Origin: Hepsetus odoe
Taxonomy: Eukaryota > Chordata > Actinopteri > Characiformes > Hepsetidae
Assembly: GCA_017165825.1 (NCBI GenBank)
Contig: CM029367.1
Span: 25,203,607 to 25,267,606, forward strand
Direction: 5' to 3'
DNA length: 64,000 nucleotides
In this document: positions 36,133 to 61,516 of the stretch, in pieces
Layout: each line of letters starts with the position of its first letter
Position numbering within the stretch: the stretch's first letter is position 1
Notes under the pieces: model-generated
The model's database searches: none
What the model saw: only the letters and a program-made list of their open reading frames with translations
What the model was told of the DNA's origin: nothing
Position numbers and translations under genes: made by a program

Positions 36133-39100
36133 TGCGTGTGTGCGGCTCTTTGTGTGTGCTCAGTGTTTCATAAATGAATGATCAGCCAGACAAAACCATT
36201 TTGATGTTTTGCGGCTTTTTTGATCAGGAAGCCGGTGGAAAAATGTTTTTCCAAATAATAAAAAAGGCACTTTTTGATTTGAGAAAGTGACAGACTTGCA
36301 TATTTCCACTCATTTTCTGAGATTATGGTTGGGCCAGGTGTTGCATTCAACAGCAGTTATAGAGGAGGTAATAAAAATACCTCACAAATACAGGAATACG
36401 AGAGAGTGCTGTGTTTTCTTTCTGTTTCGTGCTTCATTAACTGATGAAAATGAGATAGCAATGCAGAGAATAGATGATCAAGAAAATGACATGAACACCC
36501 TGTTCCTGTCACGCAGCTTCACATCCCCTTGAGAAAGTCTATTTCTGTCATTTTTGTAGATGATGAGAAATATGTTGTCTGATGTTTCTGCAGTGAGTTT
36601 AATGAGAGTGCTCCTTAATTTATAGCTTTTCCTTTATTTGCTTCAAAGCACAGTGGACAGTTCCCCTTTCCTGTGAACATTGTCCCTGGACATGAGTCCT
36701 TGTAAAAATAGGGAATTGATTACACTCTAAGGACTAATGTGAGCTACAGAAGACGTTTTTGGTCTGGACTGATGTGTTAGAGCATGCTTATTTTACCAGA
36801 TGTTCTTGTAAATTCTTCAATGACACTTTGATTTAAAATGCATGATATTCAGGAAGACATTTTAATGATGTGTCACCAAATATAGGCCTTTACCTCCACA
36901 GATACATGGCTATCATCCATCCTCTGAAGTCAAGACTGTCTTCCACCACCACCAAGGTGGTGATTGGTGTCATCTGGGCTGTGGCTTTCTCCCTGGCCTT
37001 CCCTCAGTGTTTTTACTCCAGCACTAAAGTCTACTCCCACCGCACTGTCTGCATGGTGGAGTGGCCTGACGACTATGGAGGGAAGCACCAGCTCACGTAA
37101 GAAACACCAAAACTCCTCACTGCATTGGAACATGGACTTATATAGTCTATACAGGCCTATAGTAAGTCTAACAAACTGGTACTATTAAACAGTACACCAA
37201 ATTGAAAATAAGATTTATGTGATTGATATAATAGAACATAAAATGTTCATCATATCAACCAATTGATGTTCAAGACCAGTTACCTGCAATGCAATTTACT
37301 GGGTGCTTCATTTTGATATACAGAAACCAAACCAAACAAAAAGAGTCCATTTAATGGAAATATAAACTTACTATTAATATACATTCATATCAAATCTACA
37401 ACATTTTAGCCCTTCCAGCACATGCTGAAGTTAGCGTGAAAGTGACTTTTTGCCATTTTGTCATTGTGAACACACCTCAGCACAGCACACAGTGAACCAC
37501 AGCCAAATGCTTCCTCTGGATTTAACCCTTTCACACAGTGGAGCAGTAGGAAGCCTTATCCAGAGCCAGGAAGCAGTGTTGAGGGACGGTATCTTGCTCA
37601 AGGGAGCAAAAGTGTGAATTTATAGCCCAGAACTCGAATCCATGACCCTCACATCATGGGGTCAAGTGCTGAACTATTTTTCAGTTCACACTGTTTTGTT
37701 AATCAGGTACAAAAGAATCAGAACAGGGATCATTTACATATATCAGTCCTAAGAGACAGTAACAAAAACAGCTGTTAAATTTAAGGGACAAAGAGCTGAT
37801 TTAATCTAATTTCATCAAAAATGCATTTAAAGATGCAGCACCTTTAAAACATTTGTTATGACTATAATAATAATATTATAATAATATAAGCAATAATAAA
37901 CCTGGACCACTTTACACTGTTAGTGCGGATTCCCTTTTCAACTTTTATTTTACAAAGGGCTGGGATTAACCTGTGACCAGGACAGTAGCCCTTAATGGAT
38001 CTTAATGGCCTAAGATGTGGGACATTACTCTCTCACTCCTTGGCTTTAATGAATCTGTACTTTAAAGTGGGCATGAATCAGAGAGATGCCTGCTATTAAT
38101 TATAAACTTATAACTGATTGGTAATGCAGTGCTCAAATTCTCCAGGTACCAGATTGCTGTCATTATCCTGATCTACTTGCTCCCCCTGCTGGTGATGCTG
38201 GTGACCTACAGTCTGGTGGGCCAGCGTCTATGGGGCAGTAAAATCCCTGGTGAAGCTTCAGACCATTACCAGAACCAGATACAAGCAAAGCGCAAGGTAA
38301 GCTCTGTAAAGTAAACTTTTTCATTCATGATGCTGCGCATGCTGGGTCATGCTGATCAGTGCTTGACAGCTGATTGAGTTTTCATGGAAAGAAAGAATAC
38401 AAATACTTATTATACAAATACATTATATATGATCATTTGTCATTAGCAGTGAAGTGAAAGTGACTATTGGTCATTGTGAAACACAACCTCTGCTTTTCAC
38501 CCATACACACCGTGCAGCAGGGGGCAGTGAAGGGGACGGGACCTTGCTCAAGGTTACCTGAGGACAACTACTGGTCTGGGATTCGAACCCAAGACCTTCA
38601 GATCCTGGGCCAATTCCCTAACCACTAGGCCACCACTGCCCCCCTGCTTCTGGGAGACATGAGGATGGACAGCATGGGGAAGGAGTAAATTAGAGGGACA
38701 GCTCAGGTCAGATGATTTGGAAACAAAATCAAGCTAGATTGCATTAGTATGGACATGTACACATGAAGAGAAGAATTAGGCCAAAGAGGATTTATGGATG
38801 TGTTCAGAGAGGACATGCACATGGTCGGTGTAAAAGAGAAAGATGCAGAGAACAGGAAGAAATGGAATAGGGTGATAACCCCTGACAGGAAAAGGTAAAA
38901 GAAGAAGAACTAATGAATTATGTGGAGACCCAAATGGACTGCAGGCTGTAATTAATATTTTGATTTTCAGGTATTTAGCAGACGCTCTTATCCAGAGCAA
39001 TATACATCAGGGCACTAAGTCCACATAGTCCATGTGTTCCATAATTCATTCCAGTAACCTACAAATAAAAGTCAACAACTGTCGATTGACTGTTTTCCAG

Positions 39101-41716
39101 CACAATAATATTTTATAACTCAATGTCAATGAACAAGTCAAAGAAATATCTACACTTACTTACACAACTTACTTGAAAAAGTAGAACTAAAGTGGTGAAA
39201 GCATTTTTGAGAGATATAATTGAGAAGAAAAATAAGTTTAGTGCTAGTTTTAAAAATAAATGTGCCCAGTATGGTAAACGGAGCAGGAATATAGATACAA
39301 CACATACAACACAGATACAACATAATGTAATTATTAAAGTGGCTTGTCAGTGTACACACACTACACAAACATGCCTAAGCTACCTAAAGCTGCAAGCCAT
39401 ATCTTTAAGTTTCATTTTCTGTTGGAATGACCTTGAAAATTATAGTCTTAATCCCTGCAAGTGGAAATTTTCCAGGCCCTGTTCAAGAAAGTGAAATCCT
39501 GAAGCCATCAGGTGAGCACCAGAAGCTTTTGCATGCACACAATAAATGTACTGCTCTGGTTCCTTGAGCACACCTTCTCAAACGTGTGTGTAAATATCTA
39601 CCAGAATCTTCCTGTGTACAGTTGTCTGGTGCTCTGCTGAAAGTGAAAGACTGTGTATTGAAAAATAAGCACTTTTATGACTTAACACTTAGCTTATCTT
39701 GCAGTGAAACTGGCCAGCGAGGCTCCAAAACAAGCTGGGATGAATGTTGGTTGTATTGTAGTTTTTTGCTGAATATGGAAAAAAGTCTGATACGTGTATT
39801 GTTTGTTAAAGGTTGTGAAGATGATGATAGTTGTGGTGATGACCTTTGCTATATGCTGGCTACCCTATCACATCTACTTCATACTGGGCAGCTTCAAGAG
39901 CGACATTTACATCCAGCATTACATCCAGCAGGTCTACCTGGCTATCTTCTGGTTGGCTATGAGCTCCACCATGTACAATCCCATCATATACTGCTGTCTG
40001 AACCAAAGGTAAAGCTTTACATTTTCAGAAGCTGCTTATTTAAATCACTCAAATCAGATCTGAATCGCTTTGTGTTCATTAGTTTGCTAGACTTAAAATT
40101 CCCGCTCAAGGCGGGTTTCTAATACCAGTAGATTTTAGAAATAACAAACAACTACTTAATGGATATGTGACATGCACTGCTGTGCTAGATGTACTAGATA
40201 TGATCTCAGAAAGCCTTCAGTGATGGCATTCTGGTTAGCGATAAGGCCCCATGACTGGAAGGTTGTTGGTTCAAGTTCTAAAATGGTAGGTTACCCTGAG
40301 GTACCCTTAAGCAAGGTACTGTCCCCAACACTGCTCCCTAAGTGTTGGATTTATAGATGCCCAAGGTTACCCTTAGATATGAGGGGTTTAATGCAAATAA
40401 GTTTCTTGATTTTGGTTCACTGTGTGCTGTGGTGTCTTTAAAAGGACACTTTCAAAATTCAAAATATTCATCCCATCACTATCCAAGCCACTTCCTAGGG
40501 TGGTGCTGAATCTCATCCCAGTGCTAATAGGGTAAGAGGTGGAGAAACACCTTGACAGATGGACAGTCCATCAAAGGACAGACACAGACACACTAACACA
40601 GTCACTTCTAAGAGGCAACAGCTCACCTGACATGCAAATCTCTTAACTGTGTCCAAACCTGATCACTAGGAGGAAACTTCTGCAGATTCAGGGAAAACAG
40701 GCAAATACCTCACAGAAAGAACGCAGGCCGCCAATGCTGATTATAATTTAGAAGAATTCAAATACCAGAGATGCACAAAAGTAATATGGCAATTAAAAAG
40801 GGGGATTACTGTTTTTCTTGTAAACTGGCACGTGGTACGTAATAAAAATTAATAACTGTCGTTTCGTTTGGAATAACAGGTATCTGATGAGTTACACTGA
40901 AAGAATCTGATTTATAATTGTGCCTTTATTTATGATGGGGCTTGTTTTAAGAAGATAATGATGACAAACGCTAAACCAAGCAACACCATTCACAGTGGAT
41001 TTTCCTGAACATATTCTTCAAATAATTAAAAAAGGTATTTTAAACATTTGTAACAAAGGTGTTGCAATGACATAGAGGTGTTGTAACTGGTTTTAGGTAT
41101 TAGGTAAATATGGTATCCATGGTTATTGGAAGGGTTTGCTTGGTGTATCTATCTGGGACTTATCTGAGACAAATATCTAGCAGTACAATGAAAAAAAGAA
41201 AAAAAATAAGATGCTCTAAAATGTGCAATCACTTAAAATGACGTGTGGATTACTATGTTAGGTACTAAGTGTTTTGGGGAGTCAATTTTACATTAGCAAA
41301 TAAAAAGATTATGAAGAACTTGTCATTACTATGCTATTTAAGAAATTTCCATACTTACTAACTTCTAATCTGTTTTTTGCCCAGTTAGTCACAGGTATGA
41401 ATTCTACATGCAGAACTAAAAAAGCAGGAACAAACTTTTTTAAACTTTTTGAACCTGAACTATCCCATTTTGATGTCAAATTTTGAATACCTTTTTGAGT
41501 CGATATCTGATGTGTCTCTTCAGATTCCGGTCAGGTTTTCGGCGAGCGTTTCGCTGGTGTCCATTCATCAAGGTCTCAGTGGAGGACAACATGGAGCTTC
41601 AGCATATGAGAACCTTCCGGACTACCCGCAGCTATCGCACGGAGACCCCCAGCATTGTGTCCAGGAACCATGCTAATGTCCAAGGGGACACCACTCCCAA
41701 GCTGATCAAATTCTAG
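34882..41716 (+). CDS. tacr2: Tachykinin receptor 2 (NK2-type), complete 5-exon gene
   Basis: A Gq-coupled class A GPCR for tachykinin peptides; NK2 prefers neurokinin A in mammals. Coding exons: 34882-35282, 36902-37096, 38146-38296, 39812-40008, 41524-41716, with intron phases 2, 2, 0, 2, joining to 378 aa. Visible features are an N-glycosylation sequon NGT at 22-24, Asn54 in TM1, Asp82 in TM2, the ECL1-ECL2 disulphide pair Cys109/Cys184, DRY at 133-135, Trp159 in TM4, Pro212 in TM5, CWLP at 264-267 in TM6, NPIIY at 305-309 in TM7, and Cys327 in helix 8 as a likely palmitoylation site. FILGSF after TM6 is NK2-like, and position between tspan15 and hk1 is the TACR2 locus. The helix-8 stretch RWCPFIKVS looks more like NK3, so a tacr3-like label from similarity alone would be possible. 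Synteny decides for tacr2. Confidence 0.93.
35283..36901. other. tacr2 intron 1
   Basis: 1.6 kb. Contains a (TG)n tract at 36098-36130. Otherwise nothing recognised. Confidence 0.6.
36098..36130 (+). repeat. (TG)n microsatellite
   Basis: About 16 TG units in tacr2 intron 1, followed by a degenerate TG-rich stretch. Confidence 0.9.
36902..37096 (+). CDS. tacr2: tacr2 coding exon 2
   Basis: Encodes residues 134-198 and part of 199 (YMAIIHPLK...FPQCFYS...CMVEWPDD): ICL2, TM4 and ECL2 with Cys184. Acceptor CTCCACAG|ATAC, donor CTCAC|GTAAGA. Confidence 0.95.
37436..37675 (-). mobile_element. tRNA-derived SINE, family B
   Basis: Minus-oriented, rather degenerate copy in tacr2 intron 2: tail GTGAAAGTGACTTTTTGCCA, then CACAGCACACAGTGAACCAC and ATCTTGCTCAAGGGAG. 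Confidence 0.7.
38146..38296 (+). CDS. tacr2: tacr2 coding exon 3
   Basis: Encodes residues 199-249: TM5 ([19 protein letters not shown]) and ICL3 ([15 protein letters not shown]...KRK). Acceptor TTCTCCAG|G, donor CGCAAG|GTAAGC. 151 bp. Confidence 0.95.
38454..38644 (-). mobile_element. tRNA-derived SINE, family B
   Basis: Minus-oriented copy in tacr2 intron 3. Tail GTGAAAGTGACTATTGGTCA, body ACCTTGCTCAAGGTTACCTG, head complement CCTAACCACTAGGCCACCAC (box A side). Confidence 0.8.
38970..39006 (-). mobile_element. LINE2-type 3' tail fragment
   Basis: GGTATTTAGCAGACGCTCTT followed by ATCCAGAGCAA matches the tail shared by the family A SINEs. No SINE body follows, so it is a heavily truncated insertion or tail-only relic. 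Confidence 0.5.
39812..40008 (+). CDS. tacr2: tacr2 coding exon 4
   Basis: Encodes residues 250-314 and part of 315: TM6 with CWLPYH, ECL3 (GSFKSDIY) and TM7 with NPIIYCCLN. Acceptor TTGTTAAAG|GTT, donor CCAAAG|GTAAAG. Confidence 0.95.
40221..40455 (+). mobile_element. tRNA-derived SINE, family B, degenerate
   Basis: Plus-oriented in tacr2 intron 4: CTGGTTAGCGATAAGGCC, CCTGAGGTACCCTTAAGCAA, and a tail near GGACACTTTC. Boxes A and B are eroded. Confidence 0.6.
40465..40745 (-). mobile_element. Degenerate common fish interspersed repeat
   Basis: Resembles the widespread fish repeat whose consensus includes 'GGAGGAAAC...GCAGA...CAGGGAAAACA...CACAGAAAG'. Recognised from memory of the pattern only; the copy is old and the family is not assigned. 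Confidence 0.4.
41524..41716 (+). CDS. tacr2: tacr2 terminal coding exon 5
   Basis: Encodes residues 315-378 and the TAG stop: helix 8 ([14 protein letters not shown]) and a Ser/Thr-rich tail suited to GRK phosphorylation, ending PKLIKF. Acceptor TCTCTTCAG|A. The tail is shorter than in human TACR2 (398 aa in total). Confidence 0.93.
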
Positions 41717-42304
41717 GTTCACTTCACTGAAGGCTACAGAAAGCTCAAACAGATGAGCATCTCTGTCCTACCACACTCACATCACCACCAAATAAATCCC
41801 AAAGGAGTTTAAACGCTTCTCTTGATTTTCAGGCAGAGTGTAAGCAAACTCCAGTGGCATAAGCACTAAGTGTTAAATATCACTGCTCTTTATTTTGGAT
41901 GATTATCTTTTGTGTGTCACATTTTGTTGATCATTATATGGAACAGGAGAATTGTCCAGGCTGTAAATACTGCCTGAATGTCAAGTGGCGGCTCTCATTA
42001 TACACTGTTGAAGAGGTGAGATTTTCTCCGCAGTAGATCAAACACCTCTTATCAGACTCTTTAAAGACTTTTTTAAGGCATCTGTGCCTCATGTCCAGTG
42101 TTGCTCTAGAGGAAAACATGTTACATTTACAGTGTGGGGTGTAAAGGGAAAGAAGGAGTGAGGGGGGGCATATGAAGCAACGTAAAACATCCAAAGCTCA
42201 TCATGATGCCATGTACATTGTGGTCTGTATGAATTCGAGTGGTATAGGTTTTGTTTTGATGGTGTACTGCCACTCTTTGAATTTGAAATGAAACATTTAT
42301 TGTA
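41717..42304 (+). other. Probable tacr2 3' UTR
   Basis: Follows the stop codon. The first AATAAA is at 41791-41796. Later candidates at 44429 and 44444 would imply a much longer UTR reaching toward hk1. Confidence 0.5.
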
Positions 42305-42640
42305 GTGAAAGTGACTAATTGCCATTGCAAAACAGCACAGCACACAGTGAGACAAGGGAAGTGGTGGCCTAGTGGTTAGGGCGTTGGCCGCATGACCGGG
42401 GGTTCGAACCCCTTCCCAATAGGTTACCCTGAGGTACCCTTGAGCAAGGTGCCGTCCCCGTCACGCTCCTCCCTGCAATGCGCTGGTGACCCCCGTCCTT
42501 CGCCCTGTGTGAGCTGGGATGGACTCCAGCACGACCCTGCTTGGGACAAGCGGCAGAAAATGACTGACTGACACAGTGAGACACATCCTCTGCATTTTAA
42601 CCCATACACCTTCTGATCCTGGGGCCTTGTCCCCAACGTC
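42305..42640 (-). mobile_element. SINE family B copy split by a younger SINE
   Basis: A minus-oriented family B tail (GTGAAAGTGACTAATTGCCA...CACACAGTGAGAC) is interrupted at 42353 and resumes at 42571 (ACACAGTGAGACACATCCTC...CCATACACC). The insert is listed separately. Confidence 0.7.
42354..42570 (+). mobile_element. tRNA-derived SINE, family C, nested, with 12-bp TSD
   Basis: Family B-like tRNA head (GTGGCCTAGTGGTTAGGGCG; box B GGGGGTTCGAACCCC) joined to a different tail: GAGCTGGGATGGACTCCAGC, then CCCTGCTTGGGACAAGCGGC and AGAAAATGACTGACTGA. It is flanked by perfect ACACAGTGAGAC repeats at 42342-42353 and 42571-42582. Confidence 0.85.
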
Positions 42641-42799
42641 TAAGCCCTCGCTGTTGTAGAAGTGCAGATTGCCAGCTTTAATTTGAGCAAATTTCATTAC
42701 TGGGAATAGTTAAGTGTGTGGAATACGCTGATTTGTCTGTAATTATGAAAAGGAAATCCTTCTGGATGAGAGAATTTTGTTTTGTACAATTTTAGAGTT

Positions 42800-43150
42800 G
42801 AAAAAAGTAAAGAAACAACATGCAAAACTTGCATTGTCAGTGCTTATGAACTCTCTTTGGCAGGCTTGTAAAAGCTTTTTCTAGCCAACCCAATTCTTTT
42901 TCGGAGATGTTGAGGTCGGGGGTTTGTAACGGCCAAACGACTCTTGAGGCAGTCTGAAGTGCATTTGGGATCATTATTCTGTAGAAGCTTTCCAATTTGG
43001 CTGGATGTTTGCTTCCAGAACCACCTCCTGTTTAACTGAATACATTCTTCCCTTTAACCAGTGTAACGTTCCATCTGCACAATCCCAAAGCCTGATTCTT
43101 CCATTCCTGTTCTTACCAGTTGTGAAAGTGTTACTTTCATGAAATTCTGC
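42800..43150 (-). pseudogene. Tc1/mariner transposase relic
   Basis: On the minus strand, LQNNDPKCTSDCLKS (a version of the Tc1 'QxDNDPKHTS' block) is followed in a shifted frame by PDLNISEKELGWLEKAF and TSLPKRVHKH (the 'PDLNPIExxW' block). Broken by frameshifts and stops. No termini recognised. Confidence 0.7.
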
Positions 43151-44699
43151 CCCCTTTCTCCTCCAAACCTACTTTTGCAGCCTTTTTCACTTTCCTGTGG
43201 AGACTTTTTCATGAAGGTTATAAATGTGCAGGAGTCACTGTGCCCAGAGTCTGCTAAATCCTCCTCAAGATCTTCCAAAAGGTCTAGAGTTGAGTTTAAA
43301 TTGCTGTTTATCTGGATCCTGTTACTGTTTGGTAAGCGATTAAAAAGCAAATTCTGAACTGTACCAAACATTAATCAAATATTTCATTTCAAATGACTCA
43401 TTTTTAATGTACACGATGTAAAAGAAAGTTTGATTTCTTCCTTTGCTCCATGGTCCAGATCTTATTTTCACAGGCCCATGGTTGGGACTTTTGGGAGTGG
43501 AAGGGGTCACTATGGGCACTCTGATCATTATGTGGCTGCTCTTCCCCACATTTATGTTCTGACACATTTCCATCATAACCAGCATGAAGTTGTTCTGCAG
43601 TATGTGCTGCATTAGCTCTTCTGGGGGATCAGACCAGACGGGCTAGCCTTTGCTCCCTATGCAGTCACTGGTTCATCAGCTGTTCTACACCAGCAACATC
43701 CCACAAGACCCAGTCATCGAGCCAGTACAGTCCAGTACAGTTTGGCCTTTGTAAGAGTCACTGAAGTCCATAAGCGTGGCCATTTTAACCGCTTCCAACC
43801 AAGCAGCTTCAATTTTTGGCCTACAAATGCAGTTACAGGTGCTACTGTAACAAGGTAATCAGTGTTATTCACATTGCCTGCATGTCATGTTGTGACTAGT
43901 TGATAAAAATTCTCTCAAATTGAGACTGACATTCTGCGTTAACTACAGTCATCATTTTAAATCCAATGTCCTGCTCTGATGGAGTGCAGAGGTAAAGCTG
44001 TTTAAATTGTAGCCTAGTCTAAAACCTCATCATTCTTTGTGATCATTTTAATTATTATATAGAAACAAAACGTCTATTTCCCTTCTAAAAGTAATCTTTT
44101 TTTAAAAAACGAGGCTTTGCAAATGACTTCAGTAACTGTCATTGACTGTACATATTTAGTGTATTACAGGAGTGTGCGCATGTACCTCAGACGGTGTTGT
44201 GTGAGTGATTGTAATTGAACTACTGTGGATCTTGAACAACTGAATAACCGATTGTATTTAGAAGAGTTTGAGAACTTTCAAGTAATTTATTGAAGTCTTC
44301 ATTTTTGACAGTACAACTTCTGTTCTAGGAATTAGTTTCAGCTTCCGTACAAAAAAGATTTTTTTTTTCTCCAGGTGACAGCAAGCAAGCTCAAAGCAAG
44401 TATTTAATACCTAATTGTTGATCTGAGTAATAAAAACCTGCTGAATAAACTCTTCTAAAAGCACATCTATTTTGTCATTAAACATGCAAAATGTTCAGCT
44501 AATCATTTTTAAAGAACTTTAAATGTATATATGCTGTGGTCTAAAGTTTCTTACCTATTGTTTTAGGTGCAATGTGAATATAGTGTTTGCATTGCACTTT
44601 TTTTTTTTTTTTTTTTTTTACAGAGAAATAAAGTGCTAAAATTCTTGTCCTATATTCCTTTGGCAGACCCACTAATGATAACCACGGAAAAAATAAACT
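43151..44699. other. tacr2-hk1 convergent intergenic region
   Basis: 43380-43870 looks like an old interspersed repeat of unknown class (short broken frames, TCATCAGCTGTTCTACACCAG). Poly-T run at 44599-44619. Plus-strand AATAAA signals at 44429, 44444 and about 44624 could end a long tacr2 transcript. Confidence 0.4.
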
Positions 44700-45787
44700 T
44701 AGTTATAGCTCATCAAAATAGTTTAATTTACTTTTGTAGAACATCTAAATATGGTGCACCTATAGAATTGTACAAAATGAGTGAATACTAAATTCGTTAC
44801 CAAATAAGGCATGCATTCATCATACCATCTCAGAGCCACTGCACAGGTTCACTCACGGAATACAGGATTACACACAAACACCCAGCCAGAGTACACACAA
44901 GGACATTTACTGGAGATTTGCACCATTATTGTAAGAGCCAATGGCCTATTTGCGAATATACACAGCAAATGCTGACAATTTTCACCTACTTTCACAAAAG
45001 CAAAGTGTTGGACAGTCTGCTGCAACTGCTCAGGTTTCAGGGCGTCATAAGAGCAGGGTCTTTTTTGGGAGGGTTGGACAACAAAGGCAAGAAGGCTCCT
45101 TTTTCTTGTGAAACTCGTTTGTTGAGGCACAAATGAGCTGAGATTACAGGGTATAAGGAAACAATACTCTGCAGCCTTCTTTGGAGCATGGATTTGCATG
45201 ACATTCCTCTTCAGCCTCAAAGAGAAGTGGGCATGGTTACAAAATCTAGCTCATCCCTCAACATTTGTTAAAAAACACTGTAATCAGAGAAATGCCAATT
45301 TGCAACAGTTCTGAAGGAGTATGGCATAAACAAAAAAAACCTGCAACCTTCATTCTCTATGGTATTATCACTCTTCTTACTCTCCTCTCAATACATCCCT
45401 CAAATACAAAAATAAAATAAATAATATATTTTTATATGTATATATAACTGGTCTTGTCACTTTGCATGAAATTTCTTCCCTTTTGCTAATATACATCTAT
45501 AAAATGTTTACAGCAGAGTTACAACATCTTAATTTAGACTCATAATAAGGGATAATCCATCCGTGATACACAAACACGTACACTTTGACATGGACACTAA
45601 ATTTAGACAGTGAAAAGCTGACAGTTACAGTTAGATCAAATGGAGGGTCCCATGCCCTGGTACTAGGCGTGGGCAGATTGATGTGCTGGACATTAGGTGG
45701 AGGAGAACTTTGTTAGGGCTGACAGTAGGAAAGTTCTCTGCTCTTGGTAAGAGTGAGAGGGAGCTAAGAAGAAGATCTGAAGAGGTT
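44700..45787 (-). other. Probable hk1 3' UTR
   Basis: Downstream of the hk1 stop on the minus strand. There is no AATAAA in the first kilobase; an ATTAAA is the complement of 44722-44727. The UTR end is a guess. Confidence 0.4.
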
Positions 45788-59610
<13,823 letters not shown>

Positions 59611-61276
59611 CCTGCTCCACCACTGTGGGGAAACTGAAATGGAGGAGGAAGAGAAGGCTTTTGAGTCCTTTCCAACAAAGCAAAGCAGGCGTTCTGTAGA
59701 TCACAGAAGATGCGAATGAAGAAGCCACAGAGCTGCCGGCAGGTAGTGTTCCCTCCCAGCACAACAGTAGTTCTCCCACTCTCGCCCTCTCACTGGTAGG
59801 CCTAGGAAGTCAGCCTGCATATAATACGCTTGCATGAGATGCAGCGCAGGCTACGATGGGGACTGGCTTAAGCCCTACCCATTTACACTGCTATTGGCTG
59901 ACCATGAATAGCAGGCTAGTGAGGTAGAGCCCAGCTGACACCAAGCCTCCCTCCCTCCCCCTTTCCTTCTTCTTTCTCTCTTGCTCTTCTGTACTGAGCC
60001 CCTCCCTTCTGGCCTCACTCTCTTGCTTCCCCGCCCTCAGTCTGCCTTCCTCTTTCCTCTCTCTCACTCTTCACTGGAGGAAGGCAGAAAGGGAAAAAGG
60101 GACTTCCGCGTTTTCTAAGGTCAGGGGGGAGAGGCACGTAGAGCACGTACCCCCTCTGCGTCATTGGCTTGAGGGGCTCTGAGGCATTATCTTCCCCCAC
60201 AGCTTTTACCATCCAATCCACCCAATGAAGGGCATGCCTGTAAGAGACTATAGAGACTGGTCACAAGCAGATTCTGCCAAATACCACTATCACATGGCCA
60301 CATGAGTCACATCACAGTATGATATTTCGCTTCCCGTTTCCTCCTAGATTTAACTAACACTGGCCATAGAGCCAGAATAGACTGTTAAAGCAAGAAACAA
60401 AAGAGAAACCAGAGTTAAAGTCGATTCAAAGACGTGGGCACTGGTGTCAGAAGGTTAATAAGAATGCAAATAGCAGCTGGGACTCAAGGAGAGCACATTG
60501 ACACTTAAATGAGAAGATGCAAAGAAACCAAGGCAATAAGGCAAATAATGGCCAAAAACGGCATTAAACACATAAAACAGCCCAAGGAAATAAACATCTG
60601 CCATTAACAGCACATTTCAGTTTAACCAAAAGGAGGCTTAAAAATTGTTTTAAAACAAAAGAAGTCTTCTTTACACAAAACCAGTGAGTATACTAAAGAG
60701 TTAACTCTGCCAAAGTTTACATTTCAAAAATACAATAATTATTGTTGAAAGAAAAGGAGCAGTAAACATTGGTAACTAACCAACTAGTGGTCTGATGCTT
60801 GACTATGCAAATAAATGTATAGAATATTATTGTAGTAGAAGTCTACTACAGTCAGCCCTTTAATTAAGCTTTTTAGGAGGAAAATGTATTGGATGTGAAA
60901 ATTTTGTAAGGGAGGGGAATTCAAGTATGTACTGCACACATAAAAATAATGTTATATTTAAACATTAGAAGATCACACCACCTGTAAGAAGGTTGGATTT
61001 CCTCAAAAATCAGAATGCATGGTACTAGGTTTAAGTTGCCTACACACTGAACTTGCTATGACCTTCACAGAAAAACAAAAACGCCTCTAAAAAACTGCAT
61101 TTCCTTCTCCTCCCTACTCAGCGACCCAGTTTTACTATCTAAGGCCATCTTAAACTAACAAAGTTCATCATAAATTAATTAACCTGCTTAAACTCTAACA
61201 TTTTGATAGTTGTACATCTTCCTTAAACTATATGATGATACAACTTCATTTATACATCTCTCATAAATTTATTTCC
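59611..61276 (-). promoter_or_regulatory. hk1 5' UTR and promoter region
   Basis: Upstream DNA of hk1 on the minus strand. 59640-60200 is GC-richer than its surroundings, with a pyrimidine-rich stretch on the plus strand at about 59945-60070. A TATA-like run is the complement of about 59819-59829. No single start site can be chosen. Confidence 0.4.
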
Positions 61277-61286
61277 AATTATAATC

Positions 61287-61506
61287 AGTCAGTCATTTTC
61301 TGCCGCATGTCCCAGGCAGGGTCGCGGGGGAGTGCTGGAGTCCATCCCAGCTCACAGCAGCCATCGCCAGCCCATCGCAGGGAGGAGCGTGACGGGGACG
61401 GCACCTTGCTCAAGGGTACCTCAGGGCAACCCATTGGGAAGGGGTTCGAACCCCCGATCCTCCAATCATGTGGCCAACGCCCTAACCACTAGGCCACCGC
61501 TGCCCC
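61287..61506 (-). mobile_element. tRNA-derived SINE, family C, full length with TSD
   Basis: Minus-oriented: tail CAGTCATTTTCTGCCGCATG at left, body CTTGCTCAAGGGTACCTCAG, box B GGGTTCGAACCCC, and head GGTGGCCTAGTGGTTAGGGC read from the complement of the right end. Flanked by AATTATAATC at 61277-61286 and 61507-61516. Confidence 0.85.
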
Positions 61507-61516
61507 AATTATAATC

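Noticed and set aside
42369..42697. Overlapping minus-strand ORFs of 70-78 codons
   Set aside because: They lie within the nested SINEs.
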